Below are positions 17,337 to 26,138 of a DNA stretch of 64,000 nt, piece by piece (within the stretch, counting starts at the first letter, position 1; the number at the start of each line of letters is the position of its first letter). The position numbers and the translations under genes are program-made. The stretch is from Qipengyuania flava (lineage in GTDB: Bacteria; Pseudomonadota; Alphaproteobacteria; Sphingomonadales; Sphingomonadaceae), in NCBI RefSeq assembly GCF_011762005.1, contig NZ_JAASQU010000001.1, positions 682,001 through 746,000 on the forward strand, in the 5' to 3' direction. Below the pieces are notes generated by a model, which did not search any database, was not told where the DNA came from, and saw only the letters and a list, made by a program, of their open reading frames with translations.

Positions 17337-18716
17337 TTAGCTGCGCTCGAATTCGAAGGGCGTCACGCCGCGACGGGAGCGATCGAAGGCGAGCTTGCGA
17401 CCGGCTGGCGGCAGCGAACGCTGGCTGCACGCCTCGCGGTGACAGCGCGCGCAGCCCGGACCGATGGGTTGCGCATCGCCGCTACGCAGCGAGACGCCGC
17501 GTGCCTGCGCAAGCTGGTCGGCCAGCACCGCCTCGATCCCCAACGCGACCACGAATTGCGCTTCGCCGGGAGCGCCCGCCCCTTCGACGGTGCGCGCCAT
17601 GGTGAGCCAGCCGCCCTCGCGCTCGCCCGCATCGTCCAGCGCGACGAACTGTACCTGCAGCTCGCCCGCGCGGTCGAAGGCGCGATGCGCATCCCACAAC
17701 GGACAGGTCTGGATCGAATCAACGAAGCGCGCGGTGCTGCCGCCGGCCAGCGTCTTTGAGACCTGACCCGCACGGTCGATCCGCATCATGAAGAATGGCA
17801 GGCCACGTTGCCCGACCCGCTGGAGCGTGGTCAGGCGGTGCGCGAGCTGTTCGAAACTGACCCCGAAGCGTCGTTCAAGCACGGGCAGATCGTATCCGGT
17901 GGCCTCGCAGGCACGCAGGAAGCGGCCATAGGGCATGATCAGCGCGGCTGCGACATAGCCCTGAAGGTGTCGCGCGAATAATCCGCGGGCCGCTTCGTCA
18001 TCGAAACGCGCCCCGCTAGCCACTGCCTGAATGCCATCCGCAAACTCGAGTTGCGCGAGCTGCATCGCCAGCTGGAAATTGCGCGAGGGGATGCTGAGCA
18101 TCTCTGACAACTGGACCTGCCGCGCGTGCAGGTCGAGCCGCCGAAGGCTGTCGGGCAGCACCTCGCGCGGGAGGATCCGTACCGAAAGCTGGTGGCGTTC
18201 GCGCAGCCGGTCGGCCAGCGCGATGCCGATATCCCCGCGCGACAGGCGCATCTCGTCGGCCATGGCTTCGGCCTCGCTGTCGAGATCGGCGAAATGGTTG
18301 CGCCATCGCTCCACCTCGGCGCGCGAGGCGGCCAACGGATCCGCTGCGCCGCCGGCGGGACCGGCATTGTCATAAAGACGGGCGAAGGCGGAGGCGACCT
18401 GCGGCGACGAAGCGAGGAATTCCTGCAACTCGTCGCGGTCGATCCCCAGATCGGCAAACCGTTCATCCGCGAAACGCCGGGCGAGCCCGTCGACGCCGCC
18501 GATCGCTTCATCCGCGCGCAAGGAACGCGGATCGAAATCGAACTGTTCGACCAACCGCATCATCACGCGTGCACTTACCGGACGCTGGTTGCGCTCGATC
18601 AGATTGAGATAGCTGGGCGAAATCTCAAGCCGCGCGGCAGTCGATGCCTGCGTCATGCCTTCCCGCTTGCGCAGGCGACGGATCGCGGGTCCGGCGAATA
18701 GGGACTGATCGGCCAT
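17337..18716 (-). CDS. ScfR/RamB-like transcriptional regulator of glyoxylate or propionate genes
   Basis: A 459-aa protein. An XRE-type helix-turn-helix occupies residues 10-65 (GMTQASTAARLEISPSYLNLIERNQRPVS), then comes an IrrE/M78-like middle region, and a C-terminal domain ends in the Cys motif GCxxCxxxxCxQR (C422, C425, C430). This is the short-chain fatty acyl-CoA regulator (ScfR) family, which includes RamB and MmgR-type regulators of acetate and propionate use. It is divergent from isocitrate lyase with a 147-base promoter between them, so aceA is the obvious target and an acyl-CoA the likely ligand. Confidence 0.88.
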   Translation of the reverse strand: MADQSLFAGPAIRRLRKREGMTQASTAARLEISPSYLNLIERNQRPVSARVMMRLVEQFDFDPRSLRADEAIGGVDGLARRFADERFADLGIDRDELQEFLASSPQVASAFARLYDNAGPAGGAADPLAASRAEVERWRNHFADLDSEAEAMADEMRLSRGDIGIALADRLRERHQLSVRILPREVLPDSLRRLDLHARQVQLSEMLSIPSRNFQLAMQLAQLEFADGIQAVASGARFDDEAARGLFARHLQGYVAAALIMPYGRFLRACEATGYDLPVLERRFGVSFEQLAHRLTTLQRVGQRGLPFFMMRIDRAGQVSKTLAGGSTARFVDSIQTCPLWDAHRAFDRAGELQVQFVALDDAGEREGGWLTMARTVEGAGAPGEAQFVVALGIEAVLADQLAQARGVSLRSGDAQPIGPGCARCHREACSQRSLPPAGRKLAFDRSRRGVTPFEFERS

Positions 18717-18765
18717 TTGTAACTTTCTTCACAACATTACACTCCGATTAGCCGGGAATGAGCCC

Positions 18766-18783
18766 CAAACACAAGAATGTTTG
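18766..18783. promoter_or_regulatory. Inverted repeat between the ScfR-like gene and aceA
   Basis: CAAACA, six bases, TGTTTG. The repeat lies 81 bases upstream of the aceA start and 49 bases upstream of the regulator start on the other strand. It is a good candidate operator for the divergent regulator; I do not know the site consensus for this subfamily. Confidence 0.45.
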
Positions 18784-18863
18784 TCAATTTTCCTGTTCGC
18801 AAGGCCGCCGATGCGGCATCACGATGGCCAAGCACAGATGCAATTACGACAAGGAGTTTCCCC

Positions 18864-20462
18864 GTGACCTATTCGGCCCGGATCGAAGAACTGAACAAGA
18901 CCATCGCTGCCAATGGCGCGCCCTGGGGTGCCATCGATGCCGAAAGCGCTGCCCGCATGGTCGTCCAGAACCGGTTCCGCACGGGGCTCGACATAGCGCG
19001 CTACACCGCGAAGATCATGCGTGAGGACATGGATGCCTACGATCGCGATCCTGCCAACTACACTCAGTCGCTTGGCACCTGGCATGGCTTCATCGCGCAG
19101 CAGAAGATGATCTCAATCAAGAAGCATTTCGGCAGCACCAAGCGCCGTTACCTTTACCTGTCGGGCTGGATGGTCGCCGCGCTGCGCAGCGAATTCGGCC
19201 CGCTGCCCGACCAGTCGATGCACGAGAAGACTTCGGTCCCGGCGCTGATCGAGGAACTCTACACCTTCCTCAACCAGGCCGATGCCCGCGAACTGGGCGG
19301 CCTGTTCCGCGAACTGGATGCCGCCAAGGAAGCCAATGACGCGGTCAACACGCAGCGTCTGATCAAGGAAATCGACGAGCACGAAACGCATGTCGTTCCG
19401 ATCATCGCCGATATCGATGCCGGCTTCGGCAATGCCGAAGCAACTTACCTGCTCGCCAAGAAGATGATCCAAGCGGGTGCCTGCGCGCTGCAGATCGAAA
19501 ACCAGGTGTCGGACGAGAAACAGTGCGGCCACCAGGACGGCAAGGTCACCGTGCCGCACGAGGAATTCCACCAGAAGATCCGCGCGATCCGCTATGCCTT
19601 CCTCGAACTGGGCGTTCCCGAAGGCATCATCGTCGCCCGCACCGACAGCCTCGGCGCCGGCCTGACCAAGTCGATCGCCTATTCGAAGGAACCCGGCGAC
19701 CTCGGCGACCAGTACAACAGCTTCCTCGATTGCGACGAAGTCGATGCCGGCGACATCAAGAACGGCCAGGTCTTCATCAGCCGCGACGGCAAGCTGCTGG
19801 CGCCCAAGCGCCTGCCCAGCAATCTTTACCAGTTCCGTCCCGGAACCGGCGAAGACCGCTGCGTGCTCGACTGTATCACCGCGCTGGAAGCGGGAGCTGA
19901 CCTCCTCTGGATCGAAACCGAGAAGCCGCATGTCGAACAGATCGCCGGCATGGTCGACCGGGTCCGCGAAGTGGTGCCCAACGCCAAGCTGGTCTACAAC
20001 AACTCGCCCAGCTTCAACTGGACGCTCAACTTCCGCCAGCAGGTCTACGATGCGTGGGCAGAAGCGGGCAAGGACGTCTCCGCCTACGATCGCGACAAGC
20101 TGATGAGCGTCGACTACGACGGCACCGAACTCGCCGCCGAAGCCGACGAGAAGATCCGCACCTTCCAAGCCGATGGCTCGAAGCGCGCAGGGATCTTCCA
20201 CCACCTCATCACGCTGCCGACCTATCATACGGCTGCCCTGAGCACCGATAACCTTGCCCGCGAATATTTCGGGGAACAGGCGATGCTCGGTTACGTCAAG
20301 AACGTGCAGCGCGAGGAAATCCGTCAGGGTATCGCTTGCGTCAAGCACCAGAACATGGCTGGTTCGGACATCGGCGACGACCACAAGGAGTACTTCGCCG
20401 GTGAAGCGGCCCTCAAGGCCGGCGGCAAGGACAACACGATGAACCAGTTCGCTGCCGCCTAA
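18864..20462 (+). CDS. aceA: Isocitrate lyase
   Basis: A 532-aa enzyme of the glyoxylate shunt that cleaves isocitrate to succinate and glyoxylate. The active-site signature KQCGH places the catalytic Cys at residue 221, and ADIDAGFGN precedes it in the metal and substrate region. The frame is open to 18777, but I chose the GTG at 18864: AAGGAG lies 7 bases upstream and homology starts at TYSARIEELN. It belongs to the longer isocitrate lyase form found in alphaproteobacteria and mycobacteria. Malate synthase is not in the window. Regulation by the divergent ScfR-like protein is likely. Confidence 0.95.
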   Translation: MTYSARIEELNKTIAANGAPWGAIDAESAARMVVQNRFRTGLDIARYTAKIMREDMDAYDRDPANYTQSLGTWHGFIAQQKMISIKKHFGSTKRRYLYLSGWMVAALRSEFGPLPDQSMHEKTSVPALIEELYTFLNQADARELGGLFRELDAAKEANDAVNTQRLIKEIDEHETHVVPIIADIDAGFGNAEATYLLAKKMIQAGACALQIENQVSDEKQCGHQDGKVTVPHEEFHQKIRAIRYAFLELGVPEGIIVARTDSLGAGLTKSIAYSKEPGDLGDQYNSFLDCDEVDAGDIKNGQVFISRDGKLLAPKRLPSNLYQFRPGTGEDRCVLDCITALEAGADLLWIETEKPHVEQIAGMVDRVREVVPNAKLVYNNSPSFNWTLNFRQQVYDAWAEAGKDVSAYDRDKLMSVDYDGTELAAEADEKIRTFQADGSKRAGIFHHLITLPTYHTAALSTDNLAREYFGEQAMLGYVKNVQREEIRQGIACVKHQNMAGSDIGDDHKEYFAGEAALKAGGKDNTMNQFAAA

Positions 20463-20473
20463 GGAGAGGAAGG

Positions 20474-20665
20474 ATGACGACTATGACAGACGACGCTCCC
20501 AAGACCGAACCGGGCCGAGCCCGCGCGCTCTTCTCGACCGCGGATTTCCGCCTCCTGCGCACCGCACTGACGCATTACGCACGGGCGACGGAAGACCGCG
20601 AAGAGCTGGCCAGGATCAATGCCCTGCACCACCGCCTGGGCACCTACGTCCCCGCGGACGGCTGA
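20474..20665 (+). CDS. Small protein linked to isocitrate lyase
   Basis: A 63-aa soluble, charged protein starting 11 bases after the aceA stop, with AGGAGAGGAAGG as ribosome site just before its ATG. The body, FSTADFRLLRTALTHYARATEDREELARINALHHRLGTYV, predicts two helices. No known domain is recognised. The spacing makes it the second gene of an aceA operon, and two tandem hairpins close the unit. A role in modulating the glyoxylate shunt is only a guess. Confidence 0.7.
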   Translation: MTTMTDDAPKTEPGRARALFSTADFRLLRTALTHYARATEDREELARINALHHRLGTYVPADG

Positions 20666-20700
20666 CCACTACACCAAGTTCTCCTGGGGAGGAGAATACG

Positions 20701-20732
20701 GCCGTCGGAGCGACCCCAAACGCTCCGGCGGC
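20701..20732 (+). terminator. First hairpin after the aceA operon
   Basis: A 12-base stem (GCCGTCGGAGCG with CGCTCCGGCGGC, one T-G pair) around an 8-base loop. It has no T-run and lies 10 bases before a second strong hairpin. Confidence 0.5.
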
Positions 20733-20742
20733 CACACTTTTC

Positions 20743-20768
20743 GGGGCGCTCCCTTGCGGGAGCGCCCC
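20743..20768. terminator. Second hairpin, likely bidirectional terminator
   Basis: An 11-base perfect stem (GGGGCGCTCCC, loop TTGC, GGGAGCGCCCC) between the converging aceA operon and the M20 amidohydrolase, which ends at 20777. On the plus side AATTG follows and on the minus side AAAAGTG precedes, so it can serve both genes. Confidence 0.75.
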
Positions 20769-20776
20769 AATTGCGT

Positions 20777-22108
20777 TCAGTCCTCTGCGGCGGGCATCAG
20801 TTCGATCGCCGCGCCCGCCAGCGCTTCTGCCCCGGTCGCGATCACCTTTTCCGCATCGGGCGCCCAGAAGGGCGAATGCAGGGACGGCAATGGTGTGCCG
20901 TCGCGCTCGAGCGCCTCGAGCATCGGCTGCGGGGTGCCGCTGATCCAGAAGATCATCGACTGGACATCTTCGGGCGCTGCGCGGCGGAACTGGCTGAAAT
21001 CCTCGCCGCCCATGACCGCAGGCCATTCCATCACCCGCTCATCACCGAAACGCTGTTTGAAGCCCGCCGCGATCGCCTCGGTGAAGCCAGGGTCGTTGAA
21101 GGTCGACGGCGTATAGGGATCCTCGACCGTGATCTCGGGCATCATGTTCTCCGGCAGTCCGGCGGTAATCGCCTCGCCCCGCGCCACGCGACGGATGCCG
21201 TCGAGCAATTGCTGGCGGCTGGCATCCGAGTAGCTGCGCACCGTTAGCTGCAACTTGGCTTCATCGCCGATGATGTTGTGCTTGGCGCCTGCGTGGAAGC
21301 TTCCCACCGTGATCACGGCGGGATCGAGCGGCGACGAATTGCGGCTGACAACGGTCTGCAATTTCATCACGATCGCGCTGGCGAGCACCACCGGGTCGAC
21401 CGTGGTGTGCGGATAGGCACCATGCCCGCCGATGCCCTTTACCGTGATATCGACGCTATCGACATTGGCCAGCGCATAGCCGGGCGTGTAGCCGATTGTT
21501 CCTGCGGGTGCAGGCGCGGCGGCATCGTGGAATGCCAGCGCATAGTCGGGCTTGGGGAAATCGGAATAGAGCCCGTCCTCGAGCATGGCGAGCGCGCCGA
21601 GCCCAATCTCTTCGGCTGGCTGCAGCACCATCACGAGCGTGCCCTGCCACTTGTCCTTGTGATCGACCAGCAATTGCGCCGCACCGATGAACCCCGCCAT
21701 ATGCGTGTCGTGCCCACAGGCGTGCATGATCCCGGTGGTGACGCCGTTCTCGGTCGTGGTGGTCTGCTTCGAGGCATAGGGCAGTCCGGTCTGCTCGACC
21801 ACCGGCAGCCCGTCCATGTCTGCGCGCAGCAGCACGGTCGGCCCATCGCCGTTGCGCATCACCGAGACCACCCCCGTCCGGCCGACCTTCTCGGTCACCT
21901 CGAAGCCGAGATCGCGCATTCGCGCTGCCAGTTTCGCGGCAGTTTCGTGCTCTTCGAAGCTCAGTTCCGGATTGGCATGGAGATCGCGATAGAGCTCCAT
22001 CAGGCCCGGCATGTCAGCCGCCAGATCGTCGCGCAACGCATTGGCCTGCGCAGGCGCGGCGATAAGCATCGCCAATGCCGCAAAGCTGGTGGGAATCGAT
22101 TTTGTCAT
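20777..22108 (-). CDS. Secreted M20-family amidohydrolase/peptidase
   Basis: A 443-aa zinc-dependent amidohydrolase of the M20D (hippurate hydrolase, IAA-amino acid hydrolase) type. MTKSIPTSFAALAMLIAAPAQANA is a signal peptide, so the enzyme is periplasmic. Metal and catalytic motifs follow: HACGHDTHMA, QPAEEIGLGA and VMGGEDFSQF. A Gly-rich dimerisation region, GGHGAYPHTTVDPV, is present. I start at 22108 rather than at the upstream Met (22171) because GGGAGAG lies at the right distance and the signal peptide then begins the protein. The acyl-amino acid substrate is unknown. Confidence 0.88.
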   Translation of the reverse strand: MTKSIPTSFAALAMLIAAPAQANALRDDLAADMPGLMELYRDLHANPELSFEEHETAAKLAARMRDLGFEVTEKVGRTGVVSVMRNGDGPTVLLRADMDGLPVVEQTGLPYASKQTTTTENGVTTGIMHACGHDTHMAGFIGAAQLLVDHKDKWQGTLVMVLQPAEEIGLGALAMLEDGLYSDFPKPDYALAFHDAAAPAPAGTIGYTPGYALANVDSVDITVKGIGGHGAYPHTTVDPVVLASAIVMKLQTVVSRNSSPLDPAVITVGSFHAGAKHNIIGDEAKLQLTVRSYSDASRQQLLDGIRRVARGEAITAGLPENMMPEITVEDPYTPSTFNDPGFTEAIAAGFKQRFGDERVMEWPAVMGGEDFSQFRRAAPEDVQSMIFWISGTPQPMLEALERDGTPLPSLHSPFWAPDAEKVIATGAEALAGAAIELMPAAED

Positions 22109-22277
22109 GATGTGGACTCTCCCTGTGACGTGAAACGGATCAGCTATTGCTTGGCTCAGTACCGTGGGCACCGCATCTGCAAAGCGTCAATCGGGACGGT
22201 GCGATTCAGGAAGAGCGCGCAAGAGGCTGCAAGCAAGACGGGCTTGGCAAAGAAGCGCAACCGTTCGCGCGTCGCTC

Positions 22278-24077
22278 TCACAACCGATAGGTCACTGCCA
22301 GCGCGACCGACAATATGGTTACCATGATCAGCACCAGCGGCACGCCGGTGCGGACGTAGTCGCGGAACTCGTAGGAGCCTTCCGCCATGATCAGCATGTT
22401 GGTCTGATAGGCGATCGGGGTCGCGTAGCACAGGTTGCAGCCGAACAGCACTGCCAGCACCAGCGGCTCGGGCGGCAGGCCCAGCTTGGCAGCGATGGCG
22501 AAGGCGATCGGCGTCCCCACCGTTGCTGCGGTCGCATTGGACGCGAAATTGGTCAGGAAGGTCATCGTCAGCATAATCGCGGCGAGCGCGGCTGCGGGTG
22601 AGAGGTATTCGAGGCCGACGGCCATCACTGTACCAATCCATTCGGCGGCCCCGCTGTCGAGGATGATGCGGCCCAGAGCAATACTGGCGGCGACCAGCAC
22701 GATGACACTGCCCGACAGTCCCCGGCCCACACGATCGAACCGCACGCAGCCGGTCACGAACATCAGGATCGCACCCGCAAGCGACGCGATCGCGATCGGG
22801 ATCAGCCCGACCGAAGCCAGAGCGATCGACCCGCCCATGATCGCCGCCGCGAGCGTCGCTTTCGAACGCCGGGGCAATTCGCGCATGCCTTCGAGCTGGA
22901 GCAGGCTGTCCGACCGGGCGAAATGCTCCATGTCGTCAGGCAGGCCCATGACCAGTAGGACATCGCCTTCGGCGAACCGCAGATCGCCGCCCTCGGAAAA
23001 CTGGTCCTTCTCGCCCACCAGCCGCTCGGGCCGGTGCGTCCCGATCACCGCGACGCCGTAAAGATCGGCGATCCCCGAGCTGGGCAAGGTCCGGCCGATC
23101 AGGCGCGAATCGGCGGTGACGATCATCTCGCCCACGGCGATGTCGATGGCGGTTTCACGCGAGCGCCGGCGGATCCGGTCGATTACCCAGCTGGGCGCCG
23201 CGTCCCCGCGCAAAGTGGCCATCGCCTCCTCGATCGCCTCATGCGTGCCGGTCATGCGCAGGCGGTGTTGCGGGCGCAACAGGCCTGGCGGAACTTCGTG
23301 GAACTCGACCCCGGCGGGCAAACGCGTTTCGAGTTCGGACAATTGCTTGCCATTGAGGATCGAATCCTCGGTTACGCGCAGCCGCGTTTCGAACAGGCGC
23401 TGCGCGTGGACGGTCTCGATCCGGTTGTCGCCCAGCATACGCGGCATCACGATCCACACGAAAGGCAGAGCCACCAGCGAGGCGATCAGTACGATCGGGG
23501 TGAAATGGAACACGCCCATTTCGGGCATGCCGAGATCGACGGCGATCGACACCACGAGGATATTGGTGGACGTGCCGATCGTGGTCGCCATCCCGCCCAT
23601 CAACGACGCGGCGTTGAGCGGGATCAGCGTCTTCGAAGCCGCCATCGCCCCGCGCATTGCCAGTTGCACGAAGATCGGCATCAGGAGAACCAGCACGGGC
23701 GTGTTGTTGACGCCCATCGACAGCAGGAAAGTCACCACCAGCGAGAACAACAGGCCAAGCTGCAGGTTGACCTTGAACAGTCGCTCGAGGAACCGCGCGG
23801 CCGGGTCGAGCGCACCGGTCACCACCAGCCCGCGGCCCATGATCATCAAGGCGCAGATAGTGATCAGCGCGTAATGGCCGAAGCCGGAGAAGGCGAGGCT
23901 GAGCCCGTCGGTCGGCTGGGTTTCGGGCAGCGGGAAGAAATAGAGGCCGACCGCGATCACCGCGATCGTCATCAGCGAGATAATCTCGACCGACATGCGT
24001 CCACGCGCGAAAGCGATGAACATGGCGAGAGTGATGCCCATCGCCGCTATTGCATGGTAGGAAGGAACCCCGATCAT
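22278..24077 (-). CDS. SLC13-family permease with internal TrkA-C domains
   Basis: A 599-aa membrane protein of the divalent anion:Na+ symporter/ArsB-like SLC13 type. The first half carries about six membrane segments with the motif FLLSMGVNNTPVLVLLMPI, which is repeated in the second half as FLTNFASNATAATVGTPIA. Between them, at about residues 205-380, is a soluble pair of TrkA-C (RCK) domains (for example GVEFHEVPPGLLRPQHRLRM and RFAEGDVLLVMGLP). Such RCK-bearing members may carry sulfate, dicarboxylate or silicate; the substrate is undetermined here. Confidence 0.88.
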   Translation of the reverse strand: MIGVPSYHAIAAMGITLAMFIAFARGRMSVEIISLMTIAVIAVGLYFFPLPETQPTDGLSLAFSGFGHYALITICALMIMGRGLVVTGALDPAARFLERLFKVNLQLGLLFSLVVTFLLSMGVNNTPVLVLLMPIFVQLAMRGAMAASKTLIPLNAASLMGGMATTIGTSTNILVVSIAVDLGMPEMGVFHFTPIVLIASLVALPFVWIVMPRMLGDNRIETVHAQRLFETRLRVTEDSILNGKQLSELETRLPAGVEFHEVPPGLLRPQHRLRMTGTHEAIEEAMATLRGDAAPSWVIDRIRRRSRETAIDIAVGEMIVTADSRLIGRTLPSSGIADLYGVAVIGTHRPERLVGEKDQFSEGGDLRFAEGDVLLVMGLPDDMEHFARSDSLLQLEGMRELPRRSKATLAAAIMGGSIALASVGLIPIAIASLAGAILMFVTGCVRFDRVGRGLSGSVIVLVAASIALGRIILDSGAAEWIGTVMAVGLEYLSPAAALAAIMLTMTFLTNFASNATAATVGTPIAFAIAAKLGLPPEPLVLAVLFGCNLCYATPIAYQTNMLIMAEGSYEFRDYVRTGVPLVLIMVTILSVALAVTYRL

Positions 24078-24125
24078 CCGGCGCAGGAAATCCCAGTTTA
24101 TCCGGTGATGTGCAAGGTTTTAGTT

Positions 24126-24209
24126 TGGTACCCCTGGCCGGACTCGAACCGGCACTTCAAAGAAACTCGATTTTGAGTCGAGCGCGTCTACCAATTCCGC
24201 CACAGGGGC
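24126..24209 (-). tRNA. tRNA-Leu (anticodon CAA)
   Basis: An 84-base cloverleaf with encoded CCA. The acceptor stem is GCCCCTG with CAGGGGT, the anticodon stem CTCGA/TCGAG encloses CTCAAAA (anticodon CAA, reads UUG), and the T-arm GCCGGTTCGAGTCCGGC is intact. The variable arm is long, as expected for leucine. Confidence 0.97.
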
Positions 24210-24252
24210 AACGGGTCGGGAGCGCGGGACCTAGCCGCGCCCCGGACGCGCA

Positions 24253-25074
24253 TCAAGCTTTCAATGCGCCCGCCAGCAGTTTGTGCAGCTTGGAATGCAG
24301 CGTGTCGTTCGCCGCCAGCACCTGTTTCGCATGGATCGGCTGCGATCGGCCGCGGAAATCGGACACGAAACCGCCCGCCTCGCGCACCAGCAGGCAGCCC
24401 GCTGCGGTATCCCAATCGCTCAGATCGCTTTCCCAGAAACCATCGAAGCGGCCCGCCGCGAGCCAGGCGAGATCGAGCGAGGCCGCTCCATAACGACGGA
24501 TGCCCGCGACCTGCGGTGCAATCGCTCCGAAAATCCTGGTCCACTCGCCGAAGTCGCCATGACCCGAGAAGGGAATGCCGGTGGCGATCAGCGCTTCGGA
24601 AAGCTGGCCGCGCGCGGAAACGCGCAGCCGACCGTCATGCAGCCACGCACCGCGGCTCTTTTCGGCCCAGAAGGTCTCGTCGGTGACCGGGTTGTAGACG
24701 ACTGCAGCGGTGACATCGCCCCAGCCGCCCCCGCCCAGCTTGGGCTCCTGCACCGCAATGCTGATCGCAAAATGCGGAATGCCATGGAGGAAATTACTGG
24801 TGCCATCGAGCGGATCGACGATCCAGCGGGGCTTGTTTGCATCGCCTTCGATGACACCTGCCTCTTCCATCACGAAACCCCAGTCGGGGCGCGCATTGAG
24901 CAATTCGTCATAGATCGTGCGTTCGGCGATACGGTCGGCCTTGGACACGAAGTCCGCCGGGCCCTTGCGGCTCACCTGGAGGTGCTCGACCTCGCCGAAA
25001 TCGCGACGCAGGCGACCGCCCGCCTTGCGCGCGGCTTTCTCCATTACGCGGATGACACCCGATAGAACGGCCAT
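24253..25074 (-). CDS. suhB: Inositol monophosphatase family protein
   Basis: A 273-aa Mg2+-dependent phosphatase of the IMPase/SuhB family. The metal-binding motif WIVDPLDGTSNF has D87, D90 and the GTS loop; E70/E71 and the second motif SDWDTAAGCLLVREAGG complete the site. It could dephosphorylate inositol-1-phosphate or act as SuhB in RNA processing; sequence does not decide. The 116-aa orphan and efp lie just upstream on the same strand, so the three may be one operon. Confidence 0.9.
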   Translation of the reverse strand: MAVLSGVIRVMEKAARKAGGRLRRDFGEVEHLQVSRKGPADFVSKADRIAERTIYDELLNARPDWGFVMEEAGVIEGDANKPRWIVDPLDGTSNFLHGIPHFAISIAVQEPKLGGGGWGDVTAAVVYNPVTDETFWAEKSRGAWLHDGRLRVSARGQLSEALIATGIPFSGHGDFGEWTRIFGAIAPQVAGIRRYGAASLDLAWLAAGRFDGFWESDLSDWDTAAGCLLVREAGGFVSDFRGRSQPIHAKQVLAANDTLHSKLHKLLAGALKA

Positions 25075-25084
25075 GGAAACTCTC

Positions 25085-25435
25085 TTATTCGGTCAGGACG
25101 CGTATCGAACGTGCCTGCAAATGGATCGTGCCCCATTCGCAGGCCATGTCGAACTTCGTGCCCTCGATATGGAAGGACTGGATGGCGAACCGGCGCCGTG
25201 CCGGATCCGTCTGCTCGGCGCGATCGAGGCCAAGCTTGGAAATACCCGCGAACTTGAGCAGTCCGGGGTGGAAGCAGCATTCCTCGCCCGCGCCCGGCGC
25301 TTCGTAATCCGCGTGCTCGGGTTCGAGACAGAAGTCCATCTCCAGCGTCAGTTCGTCGTCATTGATGATCACCGCGCGCAGGACGCTGCGGGTCACATCG
25401 ATGTTGTCAAAGCGGCTGGCGATGGACTTTCCCAT
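25085..25435 (-). CDS. Unrecognised 116-aa protein between efp and suhB
   Basis: A 116-aa soluble protein starting MGKSIASRFDNIDVTRSVLRAV. The start at 25435 is chosen because it begins right after the efp stop (25440) and the longer frame overlaps efp. It has no signal peptide or membrane segment. Conserved-looking features are an acidic strand pattern (IINDDELTLEMDFCLEPEHADYE), a CC pair in ECCFHPG and a Trp near the end (ACEWGTIHLQ), suggesting a beta-rich fold. No family is recognised. Its fixed position between EF-P and SuhB suggests co-expression, but no function can be given. Confidence 0.75.
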   Translation of the reverse strand: MGKSIASRFDNIDVTRSVLRAVIINDDELTLEMDFCLEPEHADYEAPGAGEECCFHPGLLKFAGISKLGLDRAEQTDPARRRFAIQSFHIEGTKFDMACEWGTIHLQARSIRVLTE

Positions 25436-25439
25436 AGGC

Positions 25440-26003
25440 TCAGTTCGCCTTGCCGACGTAGCTCTGTTCGTAGACATCGACCACGATCCGCGTGCCGCTT
25501 TCGATATGCGGCGGAACCATGATGCGCACGCCATTGTCGAGCACGGCGGGCTTGTAGCTGGAGGACGCGGTCTGCCCCTTCACCACCGCGTCGGCCTCGA
25601 CGATCTCGGCTTCGATCTGCGCGGGCAGCTCGACCGAGATGGGCTTTTCTTCCCACAGCTCGAGCTTCACCTGCATGCCGTCCTGAAGGAACGGACGGGC
25701 ATCGCCCAGAAGGTCGCTCGGCAGGTTGATCTGCTCGTAGGTGTTCTGGTCCATGAAGACGAGCATGTCGCCGTCTTCGTAAAGGAATTGGTAATCCGCC
25801 GTATCGAGCCGCACCTTTTCGACCGTGTCCGCGCTGCGGAAACGGACATTGGTCTTGCGGCCGTCCTGCAGGTTCTTCATCTCGACCTGCATGTAAGCGC
25901 CGCCCTTGCCCGGCTGCGTGTGCTGGATCTTGGCAACTTTCCAGATGCCGTTCTCATATTCGATGATGTTGCCGGGACGGATGTCCACGCCGCTGATCTT
26001 CAT
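25440..26003 (-). CDS. efp: Translation elongation factor P
   Basis: A 187-aa EF-P, the factor that relieves ribosome stalling at polyproline. The N-terminal KOW-like domain carries the conserved loop QPGKGGAY with K33, the residue modified by EpmA-type lysylation. Domains II and III follow ([51 protein letters not shown]). The start at 26003 fits the canonical [12 protein letters not shown]; the longer frame is not supported. Confidence 0.97.
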   Translation of the reverse strand: MKISGVDIRPGNIIEYENGIWKVAKIQHTQPGKGGAYMQVEMKNLQDGRKTNVRFRSADTVEKVRLDTADYQFLYEDGDMLVFMDQNTYEQINLPSDLLGDARPFLQDGMQVKLELWEEKPISVELPAQIEAEIVEADAVVKGQTASSSYKPAVLDNGVRIMVPPHIESGTRIVVDVYEQSYVGKAN

Positions 26004-26138
26004 GGGGAAGCTACCTTCGACTTGTAAAAGAGCGCACCGCCCCGCGGGCGGCATGTGCCGCGCGCCTTAGCCGAGCGAAGCCGCGCGGGCAAGCGAGTGG
26101 AAAATCGCGCGGGCAATCGCTATATCACGCGATGGATC

